The notes under the pieces were generated by a model. It was not told the origin of the DNA. It saw nothing but the letters and a program-made list of their open reading frames with translations, and searched no databases. A DNA stretch of 13,106 nt, taken from Candidatus Coatesiibacteriota bacterium. Its GTDB lineage: Bacteria > Oederibacteriota > CAKKQC01. Location of the stretch: assembly GCA_023265785.1 (NCBI GenBank), contig JAHFSL010000025.1, forward strand, positions 1 to 13,106, given 5' to 3'. This document shows, one piece after another, positions 1 through 6,963 of the stretch; within the stretch, counting starts at the first letter, position 1, and each line of letters opens with the position of its first letter. The position numbers and the translations under genes are program-made.

Positions 1-429
1 CTCGACGTCCATACCGATCCCCGGTACGCCCACCCGGAGGTGGCGCGCGAGGAGGGCCTGCGCTCCCTGCTGTCGGTGCCGATGATGGTCAAGGAGCGGG
101 TCCTGGGCGTGCTCAACCTGTACACCACGGAGCCGCGTACCTTTAGCCGGGACGAGATCCAGCTCCTGCAAACCATCGCCAACCAGGCGGCCGCCGCGAT
201 CCAGAACACCCGGCTGCTGACCGAGACCCTCCAGATGCGCGAACAGCTGGAATCCCGCAAGCTGGTGGAGCGGGCCAAGGGCATCCTCCAGAAGGACATG
301 GGACTGACGGAGGAGAAGGCCTTCCGGCTGATCCAGAAGAAGAGCATGGATTCCTGCAAGCCGATGAAGGAGATTGCGGAGGCCATTATCCTCTCCGCCG
401 AGATGAGGGGGGAGCGGGCGCCGGCGTGA
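1..429 (+). CDS. GAF-ANTAR domain response regulator (5' end cut by window)
   Basis: Partial gene: the reading frame is open from base 1, so the real start lies upstream. The first ~75 visible residues look like the end of a GAF sensor domain (SLLSVPMMVKERVLGVLNLY, then a long helix rich in Ala and Gln, LLQTIANQAAAAIQNTRLL). A short helix leads into an ANTAR domain, recognised by LVERAKGIL, GLTEEKAFRLIQ and KEIAEAII near the C-terminus. ANTAR domains are RNA-binding and usually act as transcription antiterminators at paired hairpins; GAF domains bind small ligands and dimerise. The protein is therefore probably a cytoplasmic, signal-dependent antiterminator. Its stop overlaps the next gene's start by 4 nt (GTGA), suggesting one transcript. 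The ligand and target RNA cannot be read from this window. Confidence 0.9.
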   Translation, partial: LDVHTDPRYAHPEVAREEGLRSLLSVPMMVKERVLGVLNLYTTEPRTFSRDEIQLLQTIANQAAAAIQNTRLLTETLQMREQLESRKLVERAKGILQKDMGLTEEKAFRLIQKKSMDSCKPMKEIAEAIILSAEMRGERAPA

Positions 430-2069
430 GGGGTCTCCCCGTGGCGATGGCGGCGTTGTGCCTTAGGGCGGTGGCGGGACACGCTGCGGACCTGAAGCTC
501 GACTCCCGGCCCAGGAGGGTCACCGTGTTTCCAAATGGCGCGCTGGTCGAGCGCACCGGGACGATCCAACTCTCCGCGGGGCAGCATCTCGTTCTGATCC
601 CGGACCTGCCCGCCAGCGCCGATGAATCCAGCCTGCGGTTGTCCGCCGCCGGCCCTGCGGGAACCAAACTCTTCGGGGTCCAGGTGAAAAGCACCTACTC
701 CCCGGAAGAGGCGAATCTGAAGCGCCGCGAGCTCGAGGGCCAGATCCGGGCACTCGCTGACCGGCTCGAGGATCTCTCCGACCGGATGATGGCCCGCACC
801 GCGGAGATCGACCTCCTGAAAGCGATGGGCGGGAGGGCCGCCGACCGCGCCGGGGGCGTGGGCGGGGACTTCACCGCCGCGGCGACCGCGGCGGGGCGCC
901 GGCTCACCGTGTTGCTGGGGGAGAATCGCAAGGACGAGCGGGCCAAGCGGCCGGTGGCCGACCAGATGGCGGCACTCCAGGCCGAGGTGGGCCAGTTGGG
1001 CGAAGGCGCGCGGATGCACACGGCCGCGGAGGCGGACCTGGAACTGGCCGCCGCGGGAGAGGTGGCGTTCACGCTTTCCTACCAGGTGCCCAACGCCTCG
1101 TGGTCACCGCTGTACGATCTCCATCTTGAGGGGACCGGTGCGCAATCCACGGTGGCGATCGGATTCGGCGCACAGGTCCGGCAGGCTTCCGGGGAGGACT
1201 GGAATGACGTCAACGTGACACTCTCGACGGTGCGGCCGGCCGCCGGCGGGGCGATTCCCGACCCGACCAATTGGTGGCTGGATATGTACCAGCCGCAGCC
1301 GGTGTATAAATCCGTGAGCCGAAAGGGAGGCGTACGCGCGGCGGCCCCGGCGGCGCGCGCGATGCAGTTGCAGGATGTGGGCGGCATGGAGGAGTCCGTA
1401 CCGGAGTCCATGCCGGTCGAGGTGCAGATGGCCACCACGGTCCGGTCGGAATTCGCCACCAACTTCATCGTCGCGCGCGCGGCATCCATTCCCTCCGGGG
1501 AAGCCGGCCGCCGGGTGAGTGTCGCGGAGGCAAAGCATCCGGCGACGGTCGCGGTGGTCGTGGTGCCCCGGCTGGCCCAGTCGGCGTTCGTGGAGGCCGA
1601 GGTGCAGTACACGGCGGACACACCGCTCATGCCCGGGCCCGCGAATATCTTCCGCGGCAGTGACTTGGTGGCCACGACGGTGCTGCCCGGCATTGCGCCG
1701 GGGGAGACGGTACGGCTGGGGTTCGGCACGGACCAGAACATCAAGGTGGATCGCAAGCCGTTTACCCGGCAGGCCGGTGACGGGGGCTGGTTCACCAAGT
1801 CCTCACGGAAGTACAAGTGGGTGACGACGATCAGGAACTTTCACGAAGCCGCCCGCACGGTGGAGGTCCGCGAACAGCTCCCGCGGTCACGCCGGACGGA
1901 AATCGTCGTGACGCCGGGGGAGATGTCCCCCTCGCCGCTGACCGATGACCCCGAGCGCCCCGGCCTGGTCCGCTGGAATCTTGCCATCCCCTCCCGCGGG
2001 GAGGGAAAGGCCACCTTCGCCTACGCGGTGAAATTCCCCGACGGCTGGCAGGTGTCCGGCCTGGAGTAG
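426..2069 (+). CDS. secreted DUF4140/DUF4139 (mucoidy inhibitor MuiA-like) protein
   Basis: 547 aa from a GTG start that overlaps the preceding stop by 4 nt; a purine-rich stretch GAGGGGGGAG lies at 405-414. Residues 1-21 look like a signal peptide (hydrophobic core, then AVAGHAA), so the product is probably exported. Residues ~30-90 (VTVFPNGALVERTGTIQL...) match the N-terminal DUF4140 type. Residues ~93-134 form a charged heptad-like coiled coil. From ~215 on the sequence resembles DUF4139 (SYQVPNASWSPLYDL, EDWNDVNVTLST, then a beta-rich C-terminus with YKWVTTIRNFHE and EVREQLP). The family is named after a mucoidy-inhibitor homologue and has no firm biochemical role; a periplasmic or surface function is inferred. 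The GTG start could be replaced by ATG at 447, but that would shorten the signal peptide. Confidence 0.85.
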   Translation: MRGLPVAMAALCLRAVAGHAADLKLDSRPRRVTVFPNGALVERTGTIQLSAGQHLVLIPDLPASADESSLRLSAAGPAGTKLFGVQVKSTYSPEEANLKRRELEGQIRALADRLEDLSDRMMARTAEIDLLKAMGGRAADRAGGVGGDFTAAATAAGRRLTVLLGENRKDERAKRPVADQMAALQAEVGQLGEGARMHTAAEADLELAAAGEVAFTLSYQVPNASWSPLYDLHLEGTGAQSTVAIGFGAQVRQASGEDWNDVNVTLSTVRPAAGGAIPDPTNWWLDMYQPQPVYKSVSRKGGVRAAAPAARAMQLQDVGGMEESVPESMPVEVQMATTVRSEFATNFIVARAASIPSGEAGRRVSVAEAKHPATVAVVVVPRLAQSAFVEAEVQYTADTPLMPGPANIFRGSDLVATTVLPGIAPGETVRLGFGTDQNIKVDRKPFTRQAGDGGWFTKSSRKYKWVTTIRNFHEAARTVEVREQLPRSRRTEIVVTPGEMSPSPLTDDPERPGLVRWNLAIPSRGEGKATFAYAVKFPDGWQVSGLE

Positions 2070-2087
2070 GCGGAAGCGGCCTGTTGC

Positions 2088-2116
2088 TTGGGAATTCGCA
2101 ATAATCGGGGTATACT
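2088..2116 (+). promoter_or_regulatory. sigma70-like promoter of ssrA
   Basis: TTGGGA (2088-2093) and TATACT (2111-2116) are separated by exactly 17 bp. TATACT matches the -10 consensus at 5 of 6 bases and TTGGGA the -35 at 4 of 6. The expected start of transcription, about 2122-2124, lies just before the 5' end of mature tmRNA at 2126. A second -35 candidate, TTGCTT at 2084-2089, has a 21-bp spacer and is less likely. Confidence 0.7.
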
Positions 2117-2125
2117 GCAGGTGTC

Positions 2126-2479
2126 GGGGGCGAAATGGTCTCGACGGGGGCGTTAAGCCCGTATGGTGCAAGCCGAGGTTCGTCCAACCTCGTAAAACAG
2201 GGCGAAACAAATCAACAAGCTGACTCACAGTTAGCTTTCGCTGCCGCTTAAGGTAGCCATACCGCTCCCCCGCGCCTGAAGGGGGAGGTCGGTGTGTCAT
2301 CAGACAGGCTAGACCCCGGAGAGCGCCGCTGGCGCCGGGGATGAAACATACAACGCGACTAGCGACCTTCCGTCCCGCCCGAGGGATCCGGAGGGCGGCA
2401 AATCACTAATCTCGGGCTACGCTTGTAGTGCCGTCGGGTGAGATTCTCTCGGACACGGGTTCGATTCCCGTCGCCTCCA
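2126..2479 (+). ncRNA. ssrA: transfer-messenger RNA (tmRNA)
   Basis: The 5' end GGGGGCGAAATGGTCTCGAC and the 3' end CACGGGTTCGATTCCCGTC followed by CGCCTCCA are diagnostic of one-piece tmRNA. The acceptor stem pairs 2126-2132 (GGGGGCG) with 2472-2478 (CGCCTCC), with one G-U pair and A2479 as discriminator. The genome continues GACC rather than CCA, so the CCA end must be added by nucleotidyltransferase. The molecule is about 354 nt, a usual size. tmRNA rescues stalled ribosomes with SmpB by switching them to its internal tag frame (2201-2251). It is transcribed from its own promoter, and its 3' end lies 13 bp from the stop of the convergent aldo/keto reductase gene. I see no classic terminator with a U-run between them. 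Confidence 0.97.
2201..2251 (+). other. tmRNA proteolysis-tag reading frame
   Basis: Reading back from the TAA at 2249-2251 gives 16 residues, GETNQQADSQLAFAAA, from a GGC resume codon at 2201. The end LAFAAA has the small-hydrophobic character of ssrA degrons (E. coli ends YALAA). The resume codon is inferred from the open frame and the A-rich sequence just upstream (GTAAAACAG); a different resume codon in the same frame would change only the N-terminal residues. Confidence 0.75.
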
Positions 2480-2492
2480 GACCTTACTGCAT

Positions 2493-3446
2493 TTATTTGA
2501 TGTGGCGGGTGACCTTGCCGAAGAGCGCGTGGGCGCGGGCGTGGGTGGCCTTGGGAAGGGGGGGCGCATCGTTCGCCGCGGCGGATTCGGCGAAATGATC
2601 CGGATTCGCCGTGCCCACGAGCGCGCAGGAAACAGCGTCGTGGTCCAGGACGAATCGCAGGGCCGCCTGAGGGACCGAGAGCCGGGTGCCTGAGGTCAGG
2701 AAGTCCATCAGCCCGGGCTCCATGAAGGCGGGGTCCGCGGGCAGGGCGCCCGCGGCGGCGAGCCGGCGGACGTTCTCCGCCGCCCCCGCGGGGCCGGTCA
2801 ATCCCGATCCATTCTCGGCCTGGTTGAGCGGCATCATGACCAGCACCCCGACCCCGTCACGGGCGGCCAGCGGCAGGACGCCGCGCGCGGCCGTCTGGAG
2901 GAACACGTTGTAGGTCACCATGACCGCATCGAAAAACCGGAGGGACATGGCGGTTTCAAGCATCCAGTGCTCCCCGTCCATCTCGGAGGCCTCGCTGACG
3001 GCCAGCAGGCGGACCCGGCCCGCGGCCTGGGCGCGGCGCAGGGCCCCGGCGAGGGGGGAGGAGAGGATCCGCCGGATATCCTCCGGGCCGTGGACCCAGT
3101 GCAGGTGCAGGAGGTCCACGTGGTCGGTCCGGAGCCGTTCAAGGCTGCGGGTGAGACTCCGGTCGAAATCGGTGTCCGACGGGTTGAGCCGATCGCCCTC
3201 CCCGTACGGGTAGTACTTGGTCGAGAGCTGGTAGGCATCCCGCGGGACGCCGGCCAGGGCAAGCCCGATGGTTTCCTCGCTGTCGCCGTACCCGGGAGCC
3301 GTGTCAATCAGGGTGGCGCCCAGGTCAAGGGCCCGGCGGATGACCGCGGTGTGGCGATCCCGGTGGGCGGCTTCCTTGAACGAGTAGCCGCCCAGACCGA
3401 TCCCCGGGACACTCCGTCCGGTGAGCCCGAGGCGCCTGCTGGTCAT
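2493..3446 (-). CDS. aldo/keto reductase
   Basis: 317 aa, ATG start at 3446 and TAA at 2495-2493. The protein has the single (beta/alpha)8-barrel layout of the NADPH-dependent aldo/keto reductases. The start LGLTGRSVPGIGLGGYSF is typical of the family. The catalytic tetrad is visible as D48 and Y53 in IDTAPGYGDSE, K77 in STKYYPY and H116 in LLHLHW. A C-terminal segment with VGTANPDHFAE corresponds to the usual cofactor-binding loop. The substrate cannot be predicted; family members reduce aldehydes, ketones or sugars in the cytoplasm. The gene stands alone, converging on ssrA and diverging from the TPR gene across a 113-bp spacer. A CACAAT box 6 nt before the start (minus strand) is a weak -10 candidate without a convincing -35. 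Confidence 0.93.
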   Translation of the reverse strand: MTSRRLGLTGRSVPGIGLGGYSFKEAAHRDRHTAVIRRALDLGATLIDTAPGYGDSEETIGLALAGVPRDAYQLSTKYYPYGEGDRLNPSDTDFDRSLTRSLERLRTDHVDLLHLHWVHGPEDIRRILSSPLAGALRRAQAAGRVRLLAVSEASEMDGEHWMLETAMSLRFFDAVMVTYNVFLQTAARGVLPLAARDGVGVLVMMPLNQAENGSGLTGPAGAAENVRRLAAAGALPADPAFMEPGLMDFLTSGTRLSVPQAALRFVLDHDAVSCALVGTANPDHFAESAAANDAPPLPKATHARAHALFGKVTRHIK

Positions 3447-3513
3447 GGCCCCATTGTGGCATGCCCGGGGCGCGGCGGGACTTGATTTCCACGGGGTTTG
3501 TTCAGCCCGTCAC

Positions 3514-3541
3514 TTGAACGCTTTTTGAGCCCTGTGATAGT
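3514..3541 (+). promoter_or_regulatory. candidate promoter of the TPR/pilB run
   Basis: TTGAAC (3514-3519) and GATAGT (3536-3541) are spaced 16 bp, each matching consensus at 4 of 6 positions. Transcription would begin about 3548, only ~12 nt before the ATG at 3560, and no Shine-Dalgarno sequence is visible in that gap. It lies in the divergent spacer 3447-3559 and is the only promoter-like site I found before the long + strand gene run. Confidence 0.45.
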
Positions 3542-3559
3542 CTAGATCGCTCCACACCG

Positions 3560-4564
3560 ATGGCACTCTTCGCATCCGCCGACGAAAAACGCAAGGAATA
3601 CCTCGCCGAGGCCCTGAAGCTGGCCGACAAGGGCGAGGGTGACAAGGCGGTCGCGCAACTTGAACAGGCGCGCAAGCTCGACGAGAAGAACATCGAGGTC
3701 TACCTGCATTACGGCTATGTCTACCTCGCGCTCGGCAAGGCCAAGGAAGCCATTGATTCATTCAAGAAGGCCGCGACGATCGACCCGAACAGCCTGGACG
3801 CCCTGAACAACATCGGGCTGGCCTACGCGAAGTCCGAACAGTACAACGCGGCGATCTGGGCGTTCGAGGGCGCCATCGGCAAGCATCCCAAGGCCGCCAT
3901 CCTGTACAACAACCTCGGCAACGTCTATTTCGAGAAGGGCCTCTACAACGAGGCGCGCAAGGAGTTCGCCAAGGCCATCGAATTGGATCCCTCCTTCGCG
4001 GACGCGTACAACCACCTCGGAATCAGCGCCAGCGGGGGTGGGGAGGACGAGGCCAAGGCCAAGTTCGAGGAGGCCATGAAGAAGGGCCTCAACAAGGCGA
4101 AGGCCTACCACGACCTCGGCGTGACCCAGATGGGGCAGTCCATGTACGACAAGGCCATCGAATCCTTCCAGCAGGCCACCAAGGTGGACGCGAAGTTCTC
4201 GAGTGCCTGGTCCTACCTGGCCGAAGCCTGTGAGGAAAAGGGCATGCTGGACCAGGCCTACCTGGCCCTGGTCAAGGTGGCCGAGTTGAACCCCAAGAGC
4301 GGGCAGTCGTACAACCGGCTGGGGATCTTCCTGCACAAGGCCGGGAAGATCAAGGAGGCCGTCGAGGCGTTCCGCAAGGCGATCCAGATTGATCCCGCGT
4401 ATGCCGACGCCCATTTCAAGCTCGGCCAGATCTTTGAGGCCAAGGGATTCACCGACCGGGCGATCAAGGAATACGAGGTGCACATCATGATCAACGAGGC
4501 CGGCTGGCTGGTGGACGAGGCGAAACAGCGCGTCGAGCGGCTCAAGGCCGCCACGCCGGGCTGA
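3560..4564 (+). CDS. tetratricopeptide-repeat protein
   Basis: 334 aa, ATG start. The protein is almost wholly TPR helices, about nine repeats from residue ~12 to ~318. Clear examples are YLHYGYVYLALGKAKEAIDS, AAILYNNLGNVYFEKGLYNE and AYADAHFKLGQIFEAKG-like units ending in alternating ELDPS/QIDPA turns. The fifth repeat (around residues 149-180) is shortened by a Gly-rich loop, ISASGGGEDE. There is no signal peptide or lipobox, so it is probably cytoplasmic and unlike the outer-membrane pilotin PilF/PilW. TPR proteins are protein-protein scaffolds. Only 14 bp separate it from the downstream PilB/GspE ATPase, so an adaptor role for the pilus or secretion motor is a reasonable inference, but the partner is unknown. 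Confidence 0.9.
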   Translation: MALFASADEKRKEYLAEALKLADKGEGDKAVAQLEQARKLDEKNIEVYLHYGYVYLALGKAKEAIDSFKKAATIDPNSLDALNNIGLAYAKSEQYNAAIWAFEGAIGKHPKAAILYNNLGNVYFEKGLYNEARKEFAKAIELDPSFADAYNHLGISASGGGEDEAKAKFEEAMKKGLNKAKAYHDLGVTQMGQSMYDKAIESFQQATKVDAKFSSAWSYLAEACEEKGMLDQAYLALVKVAELNPKSGQSYNRLGIFLHKAGKIKEAVEAFRKAIQIDPAYADAHFKLGQIFEAKGFTDRAIKEYEVHIMINEAGWLVDEAKQRVERLKAATPG

Positions 4565-4578
4565 AAGGCTCCGACACG

Positions 4579-6420
4579 ATGCCCCCGCTCCAGCCCAAGA
4601 CCATTGATTCCCTGCTGGTGGACAAGGGACTCCTGACTGCCGAGCAGGTCGAGGAGGCCACCAAGGACCAGCAGGCGAACGGGGGAAGTTTCGGGTCCGC
4701 GCTGACCCGGCTGAAGTTCGTCGCCGAGGATGTGTACGGCAAGGCGATGGCCGAACTGCGCGGGACCCGGTTCGTGGACGTCACCACCCTCAAGCCGGAG
4801 ATCATGGACCAGCTCGTGAAGCTGGTGCCGCCGGAGGTCGCCCACAAGTACAGGGCCATTCCCGTCGGAAAGAAATTCACGAAGTTCACCTTCGCCGTCG
4901 CCGACCCGCTCGAGCCGTCCCTGATCCGGCTCAACGACGACCTGTTCCGGGGCAAGCCCGGCGAGATCGAGTACTGGGTGACGGGCGACGTCATGGTGCA
5001 GGCGGCGCTCGACAAGTACTTCCCGGGGGGTGCGGGCCAAAAGAAGCCGGCCGCCGGGGGCAACGGCGCGCCCGCGGCCGCGGCGGGCGGCGGTCTGGAC
5101 TCGCAGATGGGCGAGATGGGTGCCATCAAGCTTGCTGATGGGCCTGACGGCATGAGCACGGGTCTGGCCGACATCAATGTGGAGGTTGTTCAGGAGGGTT
5201 CTCCTGACGATGGGATTGACTCGAATGTTGACGAGGCACCCATCATTCGAACGATTAATCAGATTATTTTTGAGGCCGTTGAGCGGCGGGCCTCCGATAT
5301 TCACCTCGATCCGTCCGAGCAGGGCGTTGTCCTGCGCTATCGGATTGACGGGACTCTGCACGATGTCAGCATGATTCCGAAGCAGTGGAAGCGGGCGCTG
5401 GCGGCCGTGGTCAAGGTCAAGACGAAGCAGATGAAGATCGAGGAACGCCGCCGTCCGCAGGATGCCAAGATCAAGATCAAGGTGCCCTCGCGCGAGAAGC
5501 CGATCGACCTGCGGGTCTCGACCCTGCCCACCCAGTGGGGCGAAAAGATCGTCATGCGGATCCTGGACACCTCGCGGCTGATGAAGCTCGAGGAGCTCGG
5601 GTTTGAGCCCGACGAGCTCACCAAGCTCGAGAAGGCGATCCACATGCCGCAGGGCATGGTGCTGGTCACCGGTCCCACGGGCTCGGGAAAGACCAACACC
5701 CTCTATTCCGCGCTGTCAACGATCAACACCCGGGACAAGAACATCATGACCGCCGAGAACCCGATCGAGTTCGTCCTGCCGGGCATCAACCAGGTCCAGA
5801 TCGTGCCGGAGGCGGGGATGACGTTTCCCGCGGCGCTCAAGGCCTTCCTGCGGCAGGATCCGAACATCATCCTGGTGGGAGAGGTCCGGGACTTTGAGGA
5901 AATCGACATCGCCGTCAAGGCCGCGATGACCGGCCACCTGGTGCTGACGACGCTCCATACCAACGACGCGCCCTCCACCGTCACCCGGATCATGGACATC
6001 CGGGATCCCGTCAGCGGGGCGGGCGTGGATCCGGGCATTATCGCCACGGCGGTGAGCATCGTCATTGCCCAGCGCCTCATGCGCCGGGTCTGCAAGGATT
6101 GCAAGGAGCCCTATGTGTACCCGCCGGAATTTTTCGCCCGGTCCGGGCTGGATCCCAGGGAATTCGAGGGCGCCACGTTGTACAAGGGCAAGGGGTGCCC
6201 GACGTGCGGCAAGAGCGGGTACAAGGGACGGGTGGGGATCTACGAGGTCATGGCGATGACGCGGGGGATGCGCGACCTGGTTATGGCCCGCACGGACGCC
6301 AACAAACTGCGCGACCTGGCCATCAAGGAGGGCATGAATACCCTCCGGATGAGCGCCATCAAGAAGGTCAAAGCCGGCCACTCCACGCTGGAGGAAGTCA
6401 TGGAGGCCACGATCGAGTGA
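4579..6420 (+). CDS. type IV pilus assembly / type II secretion ATPase (PilB/GspE family)
   Basis: 613 aa, ATG start with AAAGG about 10 nt upstream. Residues ~1-145 form an MshEN/GspE N-terminal domain (IDSLLVDKGLLTAEQVEEA). Residues ~150-180 are an Ala/Gly-rich linker. The ATPase core begins near residue 215 (IIRTINQIIFEAVERRASDIHLDP). Walker A is GPTGSGKT at 365-372, and Walker B ILVGEVRD has its catalytic glutamate at E435. The His box TGHLVLTTLHTNDA and the zinc-binding tetracysteine C505/C508...C540/C543 are all present, which marks assembly ATPases rather than PilT retraction ATPases. The hexamer would drive pilin or pseudopilin polymerisation at the inner membrane. PilB and GspE cannot be separated without the rest of the system, which is not in this window. 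The N-domain lacks the usual RLG start of c-di-GMP-binding MshEN repeats, so ligand binding is doubtful. Confidence 0.93.
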   Translation: MPPLQPKTIDSLLVDKGLLTAEQVEEATKDQQANGGSFGSALTRLKFVAEDVYGKAMAELRGTRFVDVTTLKPEIMDQLVKLVPPEVAHKYRAIPVGKKFTKFTFAVADPLEPSLIRLNDDLFRGKPGEIEYWVTGDVMVQAALDKYFPGGAGQKKPAAGGNGAPAAAAGGGLDSQMGEMGAIKLADGPDGMSTGLADINVEVVQEGSPDDGIDSNVDEAPIIRTINQIIFEAVERRASDIHLDPSEQGVVLRYRIDGTLHDVSMIPKQWKRALAAVVKVKTKQMKIEERRRPQDAKIKIKVPSREKPIDLRVSTLPTQWGEKIVMRILDTSRLMKLEELGFEPDELTKLEKAIHMPQGMVLVTGPTGSGKTNTLYSALSTINTRDKNIMTAENPIEFVLPGINQVQIVPEAGMTFPAALKAFLRQDPNIILVGEVRDFEEIDIAVKAAMTGHLVLTTLHTNDAPSTVTRIMDIRDPVSGAGVDPGIIATAVSIVIAQRLMRRVCKDCKEPYVYPPEFFARSGLDPREFEGATLYKGKGCPTCGKSGYKGRVGIYEVMAMTRGMRDLVMARTDANKLRDLAIKEGMNTLRMSAIKKVKAGHSTLEEVMEATIE

Positions 6421-6482
6421 TTTGATCCCCCCGCCCCGGTTCTGCTAACGTGGGTCCTGCGGGTTTGACCGGATCATTCGTC

Positions 6483-6489
6483 GAGGAGG
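6483..6489 (+). promoter_or_regulatory. strong Shine-Dalgarno of the CNB-domain gene
   Basis: GAGGAGG lies 6 nt before the ATG at 6496. It is the best ribosome-binding site in the window, whereas most neighbours have weak or overlapping starts. This small protein may thus be made in excess over the ATPase upstream. The 75-bp gap 6421-6495 contains only a weak promoter candidate (TTGATC at 6422-6427 with an extended TGC-TAACGT at 6443-6451). Confidence 0.7.
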
Positions 6490-6495
6490 CGTTCC

Positions 6496-6951
6496 ATGGG
6501 CGTGGCTGATTTCCTTGCGGAGCACAAGAAGTTCGAGCACTTTGGCGAGGACGACCTCAAGGTGCTGTCCGAGGAATGCACCGAGGCCGCCTTCAAAAAG
6601 GACGAAATTATCTTCCCGGAGGGATCCCCGGGCGACAAGATGTATGTCATCCGCCAGGGATCGGTCAAGGTCTTCAAGAAGATCAAGAACAACGAGACCA
6701 CGCTGGCCATCGTGAACCCCGGTGAATTCTTTGGTGAGATGGCCCTGCTGGACGGCGGCCCGCGGTCCGCCGCCGCGAAGTCCATTGAGGATACGAAGGC
6801 CCTCATCATCTCGACCCAGAACTTCGAGAATCTGCGGGAAAAGCAGCCGCAGGTCGCCCTGCGCATCATGGATGTGCTGGTGCGGACCCTCTCGACCCGC
6901 CTGCGGCAGGCGAACAAGAATCTCGAGGTGATCTCGTTCTGGATTGATTGA
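6496..6951 (+). CDS. stand-alone cyclic nucleotide-binding domain protein
   Basis: 151 aa, ATG start with a strong Shine-Dalgarno. It is a single cNMP-binding beta-roll (FPEGSPGDKMYVIRQGSVKVF at ~40-60). The phosphate-binding cassette is FFGEMALLDGGPRSAAA at ~78-93, with the key Glu81 and Arg90 in place, so cAMP or cGMP binding is predicted. A C-terminal helix follows (residues ~105-145). Unlike CRP/FNR proteins (~200-230 aa) it ends before any helix-turn-helix, so it should not bind DNA. It has no kinase, channel or other output domain. It lies 75 bp after the pilus-type ATPase gene and 12 bp before bioB. A regulatory subunit acting on a partner protein, perhaps the ATPase, is inferred from position only. 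Confidence 0.9.
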   Translation: MGVADFLAEHKKFEHFGEDDLKVLSEECTEAAFKKDEIIFPEGSPGDKMYVIRQGSVKVFKKIKNNETTLAIVNPGEFFGEMALLDGGPRSAAAKSIEDTKALIISTQNFENLREKQPQVALRIMDVLVRTLSTRLRQANKNLEVISFWID

Positions 6952-6963
6952 GCCAGTGAGGTC

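Noticed and set aside
3447..3513. Sigma54-like site (TGGCATG...) in the divergent spacer
   Set aside because: The -12 element TTGC is missing at the required spacing on both strands.
4258..5643. Minus-strand frame of 461 aa opposite the TPR gene and pilB
   Set aside because: Shadow frame; low-complexity Leu/Arg/Gly composition and no domain, whereas the + strand has TPR and ATPase motifs.
6422..6451. Promoter before the CNB-domain gene (TTGATC with TGC-TAACGT)
   Set aside because: The -10 matches consensus at only 3 of 6 positions; too weak to list as a feature.
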